NCBI GenBank assembly: GCA_040902655.1
Contig: JBBDWV010000041.1
Location: 60,647 to 93,405, forward strand
Length of the DNA stretch: 32,759 nucleotides
DNA from: Mycobacteriales bacterium
Lineage (GTDB): Bacteria; Actinomycetota; Actinomycetes; Mycobacteriales; SCTD01
Reading direction: 5' to 3'
In this document: piece by piece, positions 8,619-14,571 of the stretch
Numbering within the stretch: the stretch's first letter is position 1
Layout of the letters: every line of letters starts with the position of its first letter
Made by a program: the position numbers and the translations under genes
Notes under the pieces: generated by a model
What the model was told of the DNA's origin: nothing
What the model saw: only the letters and a program-made list of their open reading frames with translations
The model's database searches: none

Positions 8619-9007
8619 GCGGGTTGCAGGGCTTGGAGGGCGGCTTGGCGCCAGGTGTCGCGGAGGGGTTCGATGATTTCGCGGCAGGTGGTGACGCGGG
8701 TGGTGTTCTTGTCGAGGTTGGCGCCGACGAGTTCGGTGTGCAGGTAGGTGTAGAGGTCGGCCAGGCCGGCGGCTCCGTCCCAGGAGTCGAGGTCCAGGCT
8801 GGTGCGCAGTTCCAGGATGATCTGCTGGGCGTGGACGAGTTCGCTGCTGGCTTTGGCGTTGTCGCCGGCGGTCAGTGCGGTTTCGGCGGTGACCAGGTCG
8901 CGGATTAGGCGGTCGTAGAGCATGATGAGCAGCCGGGCGGGGGAGGCGGTGGTGACGGCCTCGCGGGTGTACTGGGCGCGGGCGGCGCCGAGTTGTGCCT
9001 GATACAT
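8615..9007 (-). CDS. fliS: Flagellin export chaperone FliS, copy A
   Basis: FliS is a small cytoplasmic helical-bundle chaperone that binds the C-terminal part of flagellin and prevents premature polymerisation before export. This 130-residue protein has the FliS pattern YTREAVTTASPARLLIMLYDRLIRDL near the N-terminus, then helices ending LREIIEPLRDTW-like. The ATG at 9007 sits three bases after the fliD TAA, with GGGGGAA overlapping the fliD end. It is identical to copy B. The stop overlaps the ATG of a truncated fliT stump instead of an intact gene, so this copy has lost its downstream partner. Confidence 0.95.
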   Translation of the reverse strand: MYQAQLGAARAQYTREAVTTASPARLLIMLYDRLIRDLVTAETALTAGDNAKASSELVHAQQIILELRTSLDLDSWDGAAGLADLYTYLHTELVGANLDKNTTRVTTCREIIEPLRDTWRQAALQALQPA

Positions 9008-9010
9008 GGG

Positions 9011-10360
9011 TTAGTTCCCCCAGCTCGGGAGGCCGGCGATCTGGCCGGACAGCCATTGTCCTTGGGCCTGTGAGGCGCGCAGGGCTTTCTCCAGCCCGGT
9101 GAACTGCCGTTGCAGGGTGAGCTGGCGTAGCTCCAGCCGGTTGTCCCAGTTGCTGATGCTGGCCTTGAGGCCGGTGACCTGGCTTTCGCGGCTGGTGATG
9201 GCGCCGTGGATCAGGCCGGGGCCGTCGCTGTGGTACTGGCCGCGGGAGGCGCCGTCGGCGAGGGTGTGCAGCCGGCCGGCCAGCCCGGTCTCACCGAGGG
9301 TCTTCTCGACCGCGACCGGGTCGTCGGCCATGGCCTTGAGGAACTTGTCCTTGTCGAACTTGACGGTGCCGTCACGTTCGACGCTGACGCCGGCGATGCC
9401 GGCGCTGGTGGTTCCGTCGCCGATGACGGCGTCGGCCAGGGCGCTGCGCAGGCTGCGGATGCCGGAGTCGCCGTAGAGCTTCCCCTTGGCCTTGGTGTCC
9501 AGGTTGTAGGTGGTGAGTGCCTTGATGTCCGAGCGGGCCAGGTTGACCGCGTCGACGAGGGCGGCGACGTTGGCAGCCAGCCCTTCGGCGTCGCTCTTGA
9601 CCTCGACGGTGACGGGCACGCCGGCCTCGGCCTTGGTCAGTGTGAGGGTGACGCCGGTCATCAGGTCGCTGATGGTGTTGCTCGCGCGGGTGATGGTGGT
9701 GGTGCCGACCAGGAGCTTGGCGTCCTGACCGGCCACGACGGTGTCCTGGGCGCCCAGCGTGGCGGCGAAGGGGTTGGCACCGGCTCCGTCGTCGATCGTG
9801 ATCGCGGTGTCGGCGCCGGTGGTGGTGGAGGACAGGTGCAGCCGGTACTCGCCGGTGGTGGTCTGCACGGCGCTGGCCGTCACGCCCGCGCCGGCCTTGT
9901 TGATCGCGTTGACGACGGCGCCGAGGCTGCCGTCACCGGTGTTGATCTCGACAGCTGCGGCGGAGCCCTTGGTGAGGAAGATCGAGGTGTTCGCGGTGGC
10001 GACGGAATCGGCGGTGCTGGCCACGAAGCCGGCGCTCAGCGAGGTGGAGGCCTTGGCGAGCTGCTCGACGCTGAAGGTCAGGCTGCTCTGCGTCGCACCC
10101 GACGTGGCTGTCGCGGCCACCCGGGTGGTGTCGCTCGACGTCGCCGTGGCGAGCTGCCAGCCGGTGGCGGTGTTCAGCTTGCCGGCGGCGGTGGTGATCG
10201 ACAGGAACTTGGTGTTGAGGTCCTTCAGCGCGCTGATGGCGCTCTCGACCATCTTCTGCCTGCCCTGCAGACGCACCTGTGGCTGGCGTTCGAGCTGCAT
10301 CAGCTGCTTGATGATCTCGCTGGTGTTCAGGCCGGAGACCAGACCGTCGATGCTCGCCAC
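9011..10360 (-). CDS. fliD: Flagellar filament cap protein FliD, copy A
   Basis: FliD caps the growing filament and guides insertion of flagellin exported through the central channel. The protein has 449 residues, close to the usual 450-500. The N-terminal FliD_N part has SIDGLVSGLNTSEIIKQLMQLERQP and helical segments through about residue 110. The variable beta-rich middle spans about 110-260. The C-terminal FliD_C part (about 260-449) ends in heptad-like helices (TSRESQVTGLKASISNWDNR, then TGLEKALRA). The start is GTG at 10360 with AGGAG seven bases upstream. It is preceded by a hairpin-containing 95-bp spacer after fliC and followed at three bases by fliS. It is identical in sequence to copy B. 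Confidence 0.95.
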   Translation of the reverse strand: MASIDGLVSGLNTSEIIKQLMQLERQPQVRLQGRQKMVESAISALKDLNTKFLSITTAAGKLNTATGWQLATATSSDTTRVAATATSGATQSSLTFSVEQLAKASTSLSAGFVASTADSVATANTSIFLTKGSAAAVEINTGDGSLGAVVNAINKAGAGVTASAVQTTTGEYRLHLSSTTTGADTAITIDDGAGANPFAATLGAQDTVVAGQDAKLLVGTTTITRASNTISDLMTGVTLTLTKAEAGVPVTVEVKSDAEGLAANVAALVDAVNLARSDIKALTTYNLDTKAKGKLYGDSGIRSLRSALADAVIGDGTTSAGIAGVSVERDGTVKFDKDKFLKAMADDPVAVEKTLGETGLAGRLHTLADGASRGQYHSDGPGLIHGAITSRESQVTGLKASISNWDNRLELRQLTLQRQFTGLEKALRASQAQGQWLSGQIAGLPSWGN

Positions 10361-10410
10361 AGTGGCGCTCCTTGCAGGTGGGGGCGGAGAAGGACGTAAG
10401 AACCGAAGAA

Positions 10411-10440
10411 GGGCGGGGTGAGCGGCTGCTCACCCGCCCC
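10411..10440 (-). terminator. fliC-fliD intercistronic hairpin (attenuator candidate), copy A
   Basis: On the minus strand the 3' side of fliC is followed by a 12-bp GC-rich stem (one bulged base) around a four-base loop, then TTCTTCGGTTCTT. It lies between the fliC stop (10456) and the fliD start (10360). This is the form of a weak intrinsic terminator with an interrupted T-tract. Partial termination here would give abundant flagellin and less cap protein. The strength of the effect is not predictable from sequence alone. Confidence 0.65.
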
Positions 10441-10455
10441 TTTCCGGGTTGGTGC

Positions 10456-11277
10456 CTAGCGGAGCAGGGACAGCACGCCCTGCGGCGCCTGGTTGGCCTG
10501 CGCCAGCATCGCGGTGCCGGCCTGGGACAGGATCTGAGCCCGGGTGAAGCTCATCATCTCCTTGGCCATGTCGGTGTCGCGGATCCGCGACTCCGACGCC
10601 GCCAGGTTCTCCGAGGCCACGTTCAGGTTGTTGACCGTGTGCTCCAGCCGGTTCTGCACCGCACCGAGGTCGGCACGCGTCCCGGACACGGAGTTGATCG
10701 CGGTGTCGAGCGCCGTGATCGCAGCCGTCGCACCGGCCTGGGTGGAGACATCCACCGCGGTCGCGTCGACGCCCAGAGCGGTCGCGTCCTGGTCGGTGAT
10801 GGCCACGCTCAGCGTCTGACCGGAGTTCGCGCCGATCTGGAAGGTGCCGTTGAACGAGCCGTCGATCAGCTTCTTGCCGTTGAACTCGGTGGTGTCCGAG
10901 ATACGGGTCAGCTCGGTCTGAAGAGCCGAGACCTCCTTCTGGATCTGAACCCGGTCGTCATCGGTGTTCGTGTCGTTGGCGCTCTGCACCGACAGCTCAC
11001 GCATGCGCTGCAGGATCGAGTGCGACTCGTTCAGCGCACCCTCAGCCGTCTGGACCAGGCTGATGGCGTTCTGAGCGTTCGACGAGGCGGTGTTGAGACC
11101 GGTGACCTGGCTGCGCAGCTTCTCGCTGATCGCCAGACCAGCAGCGTCGTCAGCCGCCCGGTTGATCCGGAAGCCCGAGGACAGCTTCTCCAGGCTCTTG
11201 GACATCTGACCGTCGGTGACGGACAGGTTGCGGTAGGAGTTCATCGCCGCGATGTTCTGGTTGATACGCAGACCCAT
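10456..11277 (-). CDS. fliC: Flagellin, copy A
   Basis: This is the major filament subunit, exported by the flagellar type III system. At 273 residues it is short: the conserved D0/D1 halves are complete (1-140, starting GLRINQNIAAMNSYRNL; 196-273, ending APQGVLSLLR). Only a small Ser/Thr-rich insert lies between them at about 141-195, in place of large outer domains. The region LQRMRELSVQSAND (89-102), used for protofilament packing and recognised by TLR5 in other flagellins, is conserved. The ATG at 11277 follows GGAGGAAG. The insert would be the natural surface for O-glycosylation by the neighbouring transferases (inference). It has its own FliA-type promoter and leader hairpins, all identical to copy B. 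Confidence 0.97.
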   Translation of the reverse strand: MGLRINQNIAAMNSYRNLSVTDGQMSKSLEKLSSGFRINRAADDAAGLAISEKLRSQVTGLNTASSNAQNAISLVQTAEGALNESHSILQRMRELSVQSANDTNTDDDRVQIQKEVSALQTELTRISDTTEFNGKKLIDGSFNGTFQIGANSGQTLSVAITDQDATALGVDATAVDVSTQAGATAAITALDTAINSVSGTRADLGAVQNRLEHTVNNLNVASENLAASESRIRDTDMAKEMMSFTRAQILSQAGTAMLAQANQAPQGVLSLLR

Positions 11278-11283
11278 TGTTCT

Positions 11284-11298
11284 CTTCCTCCATGGAAA
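11284..11298 (-). promoter_or_regulatory. Hairpin at the fliC ribosome-binding site, loop AUGGA (copy A)
   Basis: On the minus strand UUUCC pairs with GGAAG around the loop AUGGA, so the Shine-Dalgarno GGAGGAAG is partly in the stem. ANGGA in a loop at the ribosome-binding site is the preferred CsrA contact in known targets such as Bacillus hag. Confidence 0.45.
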
Positions 11299-11324
11299 GG
11301 AGATCCCCGCTCGGAGACCCCACT

Positions 11325-11354
11325 GGTGTCGCCCCGCCTTCCTGGCGGGACACC
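11325..11354 (-). promoter_or_regulatory. 5' leader hairpin of fliC with GGA in the loop (copy A)
   Basis: On the minus strand GGTGTC and CCGCC pair with GGCGG and GACACC around the loop AGGAA, with a GGC bulge on the 3' side. The hairpin starts at about the base where a transcript from the FliA-type promoter would begin. This could protect the 5' end and present a GGA motif to CsrA. Its sequence is the same in copy B. Confidence 0.55.
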
Positions 11355-11358
11355 TCAG

Positions 11359-11386
11359 TCATCGGCCGCCGCAGCGTCGACCTGAG
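11359..11386 (-). promoter_or_regulatory. FliA-type promoter of fliC, copy A
   Basis: On the minus strand CTCAG (11386-11382), 15 bases, then GCCGATGA (11366-11359). The enterobacterial sigma-28 -10 is GCCGATAA, so seven of eight bases match. The same arrangement with the same spacing occurs upstream of flgN and, more weakly, cheA. The element is the last identical feature of the repeat before divergence at 11391. Confidence 0.75.
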
Positions 11387-11415
11387 CCCAAACGACAACA
11401 TCGCCCAAAAAACTT

Positions 11416-11457
11416 TCACACCCCACGACCCAACAGCACCCGCGTCACCTGCTCCAC
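11416..11457 (-). pseudogene. Remnant 3' end of a glycosyltransferase paralogue upstream of fliC copy A
   Basis: Read on the minus strand, this stretch ends ...VLLGRGV-stop. The glycosyltransferase upstream of fliC copy B ends ...VLLDRGV-stop at the same distance from its promoter (stops at 11416 and 14572, offset 3,156). Over the last eight sense codons there are four substitutions, three of them silent (CTG/TTG, CGC/CGT, GTC/GTG) and one giving Asp to Gly. Further upstream the similarity fades within about 20 bases and the sequence runs into the fliT-like gene end. The pattern of silent change suggests the fragment came from a functional gene. Confidence 0.6.
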
Positions 11458-11483
11458 CTGGTCTGCGCGCCAGGTGCAAAGAC

Positions 11484-11774
11484 TCAGGCGCGACTGTCGA
11501 TGAAGCTCGGCCGGGCCGGCTCGGAAGGGCGGTGCAGGTCGGCGAGCGCAGCCTGCGTCCGGGTGCGGGCCTCGGAGATGGCGGCGGTCAGGCTCTCAGC
11601 TTGAGCCTGCAGTGCCTTGGCGCGGGCGAGCAGCCCTACGGGCAGCGCGCCGAGGTCGCCCGAGGGGACGAACGGCGTGATGAGCTCCGGTGTGCCTGCC
11701 GCCAGAGCCTGCCGCTGGTGCTCGAGGTGGTCGGCGAAGCTGTCGAGGCAGGTTGTCCAGGTGGTGGTGGTCAT
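11484..11774 (-). CDS. FliT-like small flagellar protein (intact copy)
   Basis: This is a 96-residue mostly helical protein directly after fliS copy B, its ATG overlapping the fliS stop as ATGA. The middle (VGLLARAKALQAQAESLTAAISEARTRTQAALADL) is a long amphipathic helix pair. Size, helix content and place after fliS match FliT-type chaperones, which bind FliD in enterobacteria, but no diagnostic residue confirms this. The ATG at 11774 lies inside the repeat (the first 15 codons are shared with the stump at 8556). The rest is single-copy, so the organism has two fliD genes but one intact fliT-like gene. It ends 206 bp before fliC copy A. Confidence 0.65.
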   Translation of the reverse strand: MTTTTWTTCLDSFADHLEHQRQALAAGTPELITPFVPSGDLGALPVGLLARAKALQAQAESLTAAISEARTRTQAALADLHRPSEPARPSFIDSRA

Positions 11775-12163
11775 GCGGGTTGCAGGGCTTGGAGGGCGGC
11801 TTGGCGCCAGGTGTCGCGGAGGGGTTCGATGATTTCGCGGCAGGTGGTGACGCGGGTGGTGTTCTTGTCGAGGTTGGCGCCGACGAGTTCGGTGTGCAGG
11901 TAGGTGTAGAGGTCGGCCAGGCCGGCGGCTCCGTCCCAGGAGTCGAGGTCCAGGCTGGTGCGCAGTTCCAGGATGATCTGCTGGGCGTGGACGAGTTCGC
12001 TGCTGGCTTTGGCGTTGTCGCCGGCGGTCAGTGCGGTTTCGGCGGTGACCAGGTCGCGGATTAGGCGGTCGTAGAGCATGATGAGCAGCCGGGCGGGGGA
12101 GGCGGTGGTGACGGCCTCGCGGGTGTACTGGGCGCGGGCGGCGCCGAGTTGTGCCTGATACAT
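11771..12163 (-). CDS. fliS: Flagellin export chaperone FliS, copy B
   Basis: It is identical to copy A at the protein level (130 residues) and, as far as can be checked, at the DNA level. Unlike copy A, its stop overlaps the start of an intact fliT-like gene (ATGA at 11771-11774), the usual late-flagellar order fliC-fliD-fliS-fliT. Two chaperone copies keep pace with two flagellin copies if both promoters fire. Confidence 0.95.
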   Translation of the reverse strand: MYQAQLGAARAQYTREAVTTASPARLLIMLYDRLIRDLVTAETALTAGDNAKASSELVHAQQIILELRTSLDLDSWDGAAGLADLYTYLHTELVGANLDKNTTRVTTCREIIEPLRDTWRQAALQALQPA

Positions 12164-12166
12164 GGG

Positions 12167-13516
12167 TTAGTTCCCCCAGCTCGGGAGGCCGGCGATCTGG
12201 CCGGACAGCCATTGTCCTTGGGCCTGTGAGGCGCGCAGGGCTTTCTCCAGCCCGGTGAACTGCCGTTGCAGGGTGAGCTGGCGTAGCTCCAGCCGGTTGT
12301 CCCAGTTGCTGATGCTGGCCTTGAGGCCGGTGACCTGGCTTTCGCGGCTGGTGATGGCGCCGTGGATCAGGCCGGGGCCGTCGCTGTGGTACTGGCCGCG
12401 GGAGGCGCCGTCGGCGAGGGTGTGCAGCCGGCCGGCCAGCCCGGTCTCACCGAGGGTCTTCTCGACCGCGACCGGGTCGTCGGCCATGGCCTTGAGGAAC
12501 TTGTCCTTGTCGAACTTGACGGTGCCGTCACGTTCGACGCTGACGCCGGCGATGCCGGCGCTGGTGGTTCCGTCGCCGATGACGGCGTCGGCCAGGGCGC
12601 TGCGCAGGCTGCGGATGCCGGAGTCGCCGTAGAGCTTCCCCTTGGCCTTGGTGTCCAGGTTGTAGGTGGTGAGTGCCTTGATGTCCGAGCGGGCCAGGTT
12701 GACCGCGTCGACGAGGGCGGCGACGTTGGCAGCCAGCCCTTCGGCGTCGCTCTTGACCTCGACGGTGACGGGCACGCCGGCCTCGGCCTTGGTCAGTGTG
12801 AGGGTGACGCCGGTCATCAGGTCGCTGATGGTGTTGCTCGCGCGGGTGATGGTGGTGGTGCCGACCAGGAGCTTGGCGTCCTGACCGGCCACGACGGTGT
12901 CCTGGGCGCCCAGCGTGGCGGCGAAGGGGTTGGCACCGGCTCCGTCGTCGATCGTGATCGCGGTGTCGGCGCCGGTGGTGGTGGAGGACAGGTGCAGCCG
13001 GTACTCGCCGGTGGTGGTCTGCACGGCGCTGGCCGTCACGCCCGCGCCGGCCTTGTTGATCGCGTTGACGACGGCGCCGAGGCTGCCGTCACCGGTGTTG
13101 ATCTCGACAGCTGCGGCGGAGCCCTTGGTGAGGAAGATCGAGGTGTTCGCGGTGGCGACGGAATCGGCGGTGCTGGCCACGAAGCCGGCGCTCAGCGAGG
13201 TGGAGGCCTTGGCGAGCTGCTCGACGCTGAAGGTCAGGCTGCTCTGCGTCGCACCCGACGTGGCTGTCGCGGCCACCCGGGTGGTGTCGCTCGACGTCGC
13301 CGTGGCGAGCTGCCAGCCGGTGGCGGTGTTCAGCTTGCCGGCGGCGGTGGTGATCGACAGGAACTTGGTGTTGAGGTCCTTCAGCGCGCTGATGGCGCTC
13401 TCGACCATCTTCTGCCTGCCCTGCAGACGCACCTGTGGCTGGCGTTCGAGCTGCATCAGCTGCTTGATGATCTCGCTGGTGTTCAGGCCGGAGACCAGAC
13501 CGTCGATGCTCGCCAC
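12167..13516 (-). CDS. fliD: Flagellar filament cap protein FliD, copy B
   Basis: It is a 449-residue protein identical to copy A, with the same GTG start and the same AGGAG seven bases upstream. The three-base gap to fliS and the hairpin-bearing spacer after fliC are also the same. Because the filament needs only five or so cap subunits, duplication of fliD is more likely a passenger of flagellin duplication than selected for itself (inference). Confidence 0.95.
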   Translation of the reverse strand: MASIDGLVSGLNTSEIIKQLMQLERQPQVRLQGRQKMVESAISALKDLNTKFLSITTAAGKLNTATGWQLATATSSDTTRVAATATSGATQSSLTFSVEQLAKASTSLSAGFVASTADSVATANTSIFLTKGSAAAVEINTGDGSLGAVVNAINKAGAGVTASAVQTTTGEYRLHLSSTTTGADTAITIDDGAGANPFAATLGAQDTVVAGQDAKLLVGTTTITRASNTISDLMTGVTLTLTKAEAGVPVTVEVKSDAEGLAANVAALVDAVNLARSDIKALTTYNLDTKAKGKLYGDSGIRSLRSALADAVIGDGTTSAGIAGVSVERDGTVKFDKDKFLKAMADDPVAVEKTLGETGLAGRLHTLADGASRGQYHSDGPGLIHGAITSRESQVTGLKASISNWDNRLELRQLTLQRQFTGLEKALRASQAQGQWLSGQIAGLPSWGN

Positions 13517-13566
13517 AGTGGCGCTCCTTGCAGGTGGGGGCGGAGAAGGACGTAAGAACCGAAGAA

Positions 13567-13596
13567 GGGCGGGGTGAGCGGCTGCTCACCCGCCCC
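13567..13596 (-). terminator. fliC-fliD intercistronic hairpin (attenuator candidate), copy B
   Basis: It has the same 12-bp bulged GC-rich stem, four-base loop and TTCTTC tail as at 10411-10440, between the fliC stop (13612) and the fliD start (13516). Confidence 0.65.
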
Positions 13597-13611
13597 TTTC
13601 CGGGTTGGTGC

Positions 13612-14433
13612 CTAGCGGAGCAGGGACAGCACGCCCTGCGGCGCCTGGTTGGCCTGCGCCAGCATCGCGGTGCCGGCCTGGGACAGGATCTGAGCCCGGG
13701 TGAAGCTCATCATCTCCTTGGCCATGTCGGTGTCGCGGATCCGCGACTCCGACGCCGCCAGGTTCTCCGAGGCCACGTTCAGGTTGTTGACCGTGTGCTC
13801 CAGCCGGTTCTGCACCGCACCGAGGTCGGCACGCGTCCCGGACACGGAGTTGATCGCGGTGTCGAGCGCCGTGATCGCAGCCGTCGCACCGGCCTGGGTG
13901 GAGACATCCACCGCGGTCGCGTCGACGCCCAGAGCGGTCGCGTCCTGGTCGGTGATGGCCACGCTCAGCGTCTGACCGGAGTTCGCGCCGATCTGGAAGG
14001 TGCCGTTGAACGAGCCGTCGATCAGCTTCTTGCCGTTGAACTCGGTGGTGTCCGAGATACGGGTCAGCTCGGTCTGAAGAGCCGAGACCTCCTTCTGGAT
14101 CTGAACCCGGTCGTCATCGGTGTTCGTGTCGTTGGCGCTCTGCACCGACAGCTCACGCATGCGCTGCAGGATCGAGTGCGACTCGTTCAGCGCACCCTCA
14201 GCCGTCTGGACCAGGCTGATGGCGTTCTGAGCGTTCGACGAGGCGGTGTTGAGACCGGTGACCTGGCTGCGCAGCTTCTCGCTGATCGCCAGACCAGCAG
14301 CGTCGTCAGCCGCCCGGTTGATCCGGAAGCCCGAGGACAGCTTCTCCAGGCTCTTGGACATCTGACCGTCGGTGACGGACAGGTTGCGGTAGGAGTTCAT
14401 CGCCGCGATGTTCTGGTTGATACGCAGACCCAT
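13612..14433 (-). CDS. fliC: Flagellin, copy B
   Basis: It is a 273-residue flagellin identical to copy A, with the same promoter, leader hairpins and GGAGGAAG ribosome-binding site before the ATG at 14433. Its upstream neighbour is an intact GT2-GT2-TPR glycosyltransferase whose stop (14572) lies only 30 bp above the -35 element. This copy sits in what looks like the original gene order: sigma factor, glycosyltransferase, fliC, fliD, fliS, fliT-like. Confidence 0.97.
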   Translation of the reverse strand: MGLRINQNIAAMNSYRNLSVTDGQMSKSLEKLSSGFRINRAADDAAGLAISEKLRSQVTGLNTASSNAQNAISLVQTAEGALNESHSILQRMRELSVQSANDTNTDDDRVQIQKEVSALQTELTRISDTTEFNGKKLIDGSFNGTFQIGANSGQTLSVAITDQDATALGVDATAVDVSTQAGATAAITALDTAINSVSGTRADLGAVQNRLEHTVNNLNVASENLAASESRIRDTDMAKEMMSFTRAQILSQAGTAMLAQANQAPQGVLSLLR

Positions 14434-14439
14434 TGTTCT

Positions 14440-14454
14440 CTTCCTCCATGGAAA
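14440..14454 (-). promoter_or_regulatory. Hairpin at the fliC ribosome-binding site, loop AUGGA (copy B)
   Basis: It is identical to 11284-11298: a five-pair stem (one G-U) with AUGGA in the loop and the Shine-Dalgarno in its 3' arm, seven bases before the ATG at 14433. It is a candidate CsrA site. Confidence 0.45.
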
Positions 14455-14480
14455 GGAGATCCCCGCTCGGAGACCCCACT

Positions 14481-14510
14481 GGTGTCGCCCCGCCTTCCTG
14501 GCGGGACACC
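14481..14510 (-). promoter_or_regulatory. 5' leader hairpin of fliC with GGA in the loop (copy B)
   Basis: It is identical to 11325-11354. The expected transcription start from the promoter at 14515-14542 falls at about 14508, so the hairpin would form the very 5' end of the mRNA. It is a candidate first CsrA site and stabilising 5' structure. Confidence 0.55.
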
Positions 14511-14514
14511 TCAG

Positions 14515-14542
14515 TCATCGGCCGCCGCAGCGTCGACCTGAG
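14515..14542 (-). promoter_or_regulatory. FliA-type promoter of fliC, copy B
   Basis: On the minus strand CTCAG (14542-14538), 15 bases, then GCCGATGA (14522-14515). It has the same elements and spacing as copy A and as the flgN promoter at 18001-18028. Confidence 0.77.
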
Positions 14543-14571
14543 CCCAGACGACAACATCGCCCAAAAAAGTT

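Larger units (their letters stand above)
8572..11390. repeat. Direct repeat copy A (2,819 bp): fliC promoter-fliC-fliD-fliS-start of fliT
   Basis: Copy A aligns to 11728-14546 at a constant offset of 3,156 bp. Both coding and intergenic stretches are the same: every reading frame on both strands translates identically in the two copies, and the fliC leader and fliC-fliD spacer match base for base by eye. The left edge is at 8572 (base 8571 is C against G). On the right, the first mismatch is at 11391 (A against G at 14547), five bases upstream of the fliC -35 element. Beyond it about 50 bp remain similar but not identical. Confidence 0.96.
11728..14546. repeat. Direct repeat copy B (2,819 bp): fliC promoter-fliC-fliD-fliS-start of fliT
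   Basis: This is the second copy of the unit described at 8572-11390, offset 3,156 bp. It runs into the intact fliT-like gene on its left and into the spacer after an intact glycosyltransferase on its right. Both its flanks therefore look ancestral, and copy A looks like the derived insertion. Copies A and B are separated by only 337 bp (11391-11727). Confidence 0.96.

Noticed and set aside
9206-13555. Long plus-strand open frames over fliD and fliC, present twice
   Set aside because: They are antisense shadows of fliD and fliC, duplicated only because the genes are. Their products are Gly/Val/Asp-rich with no family pattern.
8572-14546. Flagellin phase-variation switch based on the two copies
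   Set aside because: The copies are in direct, not inverted, orientation and identical in sequence, and no recombinase or hin-like site is visible, so inversion or antigenic switching is not supported.
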